Below, piece after piece: positions 3,402 through 5,490 of a DNA stretch of 5,490 nt. The DNA is taken from positions 1-5,490 of the forward strand of contig CANDSI010000089.1 of the NCBI GenBank assembly GCA_947388575.1, read 5' to 3'. The notes beneath the pieces are model-generated. The model was given only the letters and a program-made list of their open reading frames with translations, was not told where the DNA came from and made no database searches. Position numbers and translations under genes: made by a program. Each line of letters begins with the position of its first letter. The first letter of the stretch is position 1. The stretch is from an uncultured Mycoplasma sp. (GTDB lineage Bacteria > Bacillota_I > Bacilli_A > RF39 > UBA660).

Positions 3402-5033
3402 TTATTTTTTTAGTTTATCTAAATCTTGTACTGCATTTGGCTTTTCTTCCGGTTCTTTTTCTTTAGCTCCTTTTATTTCTTCTCCAGGAGTTACACTAAC
3501 TTGACTTTTTACTTTATTGTTTAAATTTACAATGTTATCTTCGTTACCAACATTTTGACTAAATTTCTGCATTAGCTTTTGATTATCTTTTAAATTTGTT
3601 TCAGATTCTGTTTTCTTTTTTGTTATCTCATTTTTAGGGTCTAAATCATCAGGTAACATTCCTATTATTGTTTCGTCGCTTAGTAAATCACGTAAACTCA
3701 TAGCCCTAGAGGTTTCGCTTGATTTATCACTAGGCATATTCCTTTGCAAACTTATTTGAACGTTTCTAAAATCGTAATCTTTATTTTTATCTTTATTAAT
3801 TTTGTTAAATATCAATTCCCAACGTCTATTTAATGCCTTTTTAAAATCAGCTTCAGCATCTGCTATTAATTGTTGTAACGCAAAGAACTTCTTTTCAAGA
3901 GCGCTATTGTTATCAGCTTGAGTAAAGCCTAAATCTGTCATATTAGGTATAAAAGAACATAAACAAATCAAGTCCATAAGTGTCTTTTTATGATTTTGCA
4001 AAGCATTATCATTTATATCTTTAAGTAACCACTTGGCGTCTCCGTCGATATCTAGCCACAAAGTACCAGCTGTTCTTAAATCTTCATTTTCAGCTTGTCT
4101 TTTAGGGTTAGGTATTTGGTTTCCATCATCATCAAATGTATATTTATCTTCTTGAGGCTTATAACCTTTTACCATTAATATAGCCTCATCATTATATTTA
4201 AAAGTATTTCTTGCATTTTGAATTACTCTTTCGTATGCTTTTATCAAACTATCAACACTTTCAAATATATTTAAGTTATGTTCGCTTTCAATAGCTATAA
4301 TTTGCAAATCGTCCCATTTTTGAGTTTGATATGCTTCTTTATCTTCTTTAAATAATGGCTCTTCTCCATATTTCTTTTTGTATTCATCAGGTTTATTATT
4401 AAAAAGTTCTCTTTTTTCTGGAGTATCCATATAATAACGTTTACCACTTTTAGTTGTTAGTTCAACCATTATTTGATATTTACCATCAGCTAAAGTTGTA
4501 GTAATTATTCTATATAGTCCAATAATATTACTTGGAATTGAATAATCAAAAATAGCTACTGTTTCTAAAGAATCACTTTTAGAATAAACATACTCACCTT
4601 TATTGTTTTTATAAAGAATCTCATAGGCAGCTCTTTTAATAAAATAATCAAAAGCTAGGCTAAAAAATTCTTTACTATCGTCGTTATAATCTGTTATATG
4701 TTTAATAATAAATTCCATTTCTTTAACTTTATTCTCATTATTTGCTGGCATATCAAACAATTCTTGATTAAGTTGGTCTAATTCTTTGTCATAAGCTTGT
4801 ACCTTATAAATTGGTGGCATACCAGCAAAAAAACCTACTGCCATAACCCCTAAATATCTTTGTAATGGAACTCTTATATCATCATCGCTTAAACTAGCTA
4901 ATTCTTCATCATTATATTTTCTTCTAAACTCTTCATATAACTTCTTTCTTGATTCTAGCTCTTTTTGAGCTTTAAAAAAAATAGCTGTTATGCTATTTTC
5001 TTCTTCTAGTTTCTTTTCACTATATCGTAACAT
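3402..5033 (-). CDS. Phage portal protein, SPP1 gp6-like
   Basis: This 543-residue protein fits the SPP1 gp6-type portal family, the dodecameric ring at one capsid vertex through which DNA enters and leaves and on which the terminase docks. Supporting features are an N-terminal helix-rich segment, the RYLGVMAVGFFAGMPPIYKV region (about 59-78) resembling the family's usual 'vvGyflGkPv' stretch, and a central region with IFESVDSLIKAYERVIQNA (256-274). A C-terminal core around 350-410 contains IPNMTDLGF, NNSALEKKFFALQQLIADAE and then RRWELIF, the usual order in this family. The last 75 residues or so are lysine- and glutamate-rich and look disordered. Length is in the family's normal range. The ATG at 5031-5033 follows AGGA at 5044-5047 with a 10-base gap, inside the terminase stop region. 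The terminase upstream and MuF gene 18 bases downstream support the call. Confidence 0.93.
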   Translation of the reverse strand: MLRYSEKKLEEENSITAIFFKAQKELESRKKLYEEFRRKYNDEELASLSDDDIRVPLQRYLGVMAVGFFAGMPPIYKVQAYDKELDQLNQELFDMPANNENKVKEMEFIIKHITDYNDDSKEFFSLAFDYFIKRAAYEILYKNNKGEYVYSKSDSLETVAIFDYSIPSNIIGLYRIITTTLADGKYQIMVELTTKSGKRYYMDTPEKRELFNNKPDEYKKKYGEEPLFKEDKEAYQTQKWDDLQIIAIESEHNLNIFESVDSLIKAYERVIQNARNTFKYNDEAILMVKGYKPQEDKYTFDDDGNQIPNPKRQAENEDLRTAGTLWLDIDGDAKWLLKDINDNALQNHKKTLMDLICLCSFIPNMTDLGFTQADNNSALEKKFFALQQLIADAEADFKKALNRRWELIFNKINKDKNKDYDFRNVQISLQRNMPSDKSSETSRAMSLRDLLSDETIIGMLPDDLDPKNEITKKKTESETNLKDNQKLMQKFSQNVGNEDNIVNLNNKVKSQVSVTPGEEIKGAKEKEPEEKPNAVQDLDKLKK

Positions 5034-5045
5034 TTATATCACATC

Positions 5046-5490
5046 CTAATTTATTTTTATTAATGGTGTTTTAGAGGCTTTTATTCCCGTATCAATCTGT
5101 TCCATAATTCTATAAGCAATAGCTAAAGACATTACTAAATCGTCATGTTTGCCCTCTTGTGCTTCTGGTCTACCTAACTCATTTCTAATAAATGTTAAAG
5201 CTTCCTCTAAAGTTGGTATATCGTTTATGTTTTGTATTTCTTCTCGTAATATCTTTACTAGTTCAGCTATAATTACAGGTCTAGTAATTGATGTAGTTTT
5301 AAAACCATATGATTTTTCTTTTTTACCTGTAATTTTATCTTCTCTTTCTCTTACATATTGTTTAGTATATCTATATTTAACTAATTCTTTAATTGGATAG
5401 CTACTAAAGTTAGCTTCTATTCCAAGTAATGCTGTGTTATAATATCTTCCTAAACAGTACATTTGCTTAGCATATAAATCTTCATCTATC
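5046..5490 (-). CDS. terL: Phage terminase large subunit, C-terminal nuclease part (5' end outside window)
   Basis: The large terminase is the ATP-driven motor that translocates DNA into the procapsid and cuts the concatemer. Only the last 147 codons or so are visible; the frame stays open to the window edge, and the Met at 5462 is internal rather than the start, because the residues before it (IDEDLYAKQ) continue a typical terminase sequence. What is seen is the RNase H-like nuclease domain: the GIEANF segment, whose Glu (codon 5415-5417) fits the second catalytic acid, and HDDLVMSLA near 5119-5146, whose second Asp (5139-5141) fits the final metal-binding acid. The first catalytic Asp and the ATPase domain lie beyond the window. 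The gene ends in TAG at 5046-5048, and this stop overlaps the AGGA ribosome binding site of the portal gene, so the two are probably translationally coupled. The assignment follows from the motifs and from the position directly upstream of the portal. Confidence 0.92.
   Translation of the reverse strand, partial: IDEDLYAKQMYCLGRYYNTALLGIEANFSSYPIKELVKYRYTKQYVREREDKITGKKEKSYGFKTTSITRPVIIAELVKILREEIQNINDIPTLEEALTFIRNELGRPEAQEGKHDDLVMSLAIAYRIMEQIDTGIKASKTPLIKIN

Noticed and set aside
5149..5400. Open frame on the plus strand.
   Set aside because: It is antisense to the conserved terminase nuclease domain, which is certainly coding on the other strand.

Overview
The window is the front half of the head-morphogenesis module of a tailed double-stranded DNA phage or prophage. 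All recognised genes lie on the minus strand, so the module reads from position 5490 down to 1. It is very A+T-rich by eye, with A/T-ending codons, GGA/AAGG-type ribosome binding sites and TAA or TAG stops. This points to a low-GC Gram-positive (Clostridium-like) host, although another low-GC lineage such as Fusobacterium cannot be excluded. Every tryptophan codon I checked is TGG and no gene needs TGA readthrough, so the standard bacterial code fits.

In transcription order the layout is: the C-terminal nuclease part of the large terminase (5490-5046, cut by the window edge); an SPP1 gp6-type portal protein (5033-3402); an SPP1 gp7/MuF-type minor head protein with an extra C-terminal JAMM/JAB-like domain (3383-1926); a small acidic protein overlapping the MuF gene end (1951-1664); a terminator-like hairpin (1678-1655); a tRNA-Trp with anticodon CCA (1649-1576); a 49-residue, probably membrane, protein (1555-1406); a 62-residue phage protein (1389-1201); a stretch of about 344 bases with no convincing gene but clear promoter-, hairpin- and terminator-like elements (1200-857); a DUF4355-type scaffold protein (856-254); and the N-terminus of the major capsid protein (227-1, cut by the window edge).

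Together the genes make and fill a procapsid. The scaffold and capsid proteins assemble on the portal, the MuF protein is expected to sit inside the head near the portal, and the terminase pumps and cuts DNA through the portal. Neighbouring genes are tightly packed or overlap, as in a late operon.

The less ordinary parts are the MuF-JAMM fusion with its overlapping acidic neighbour, the tRNA-Trp inside a head-gene operon, and the structured noncoding interval in front of the scaffold gene. That interval looks like a small self-contained transcription unit followed by a separately folded leader. No searches or folding programs were run; assignments rest on motif recognition, gene order and hand-drawn base pairing.
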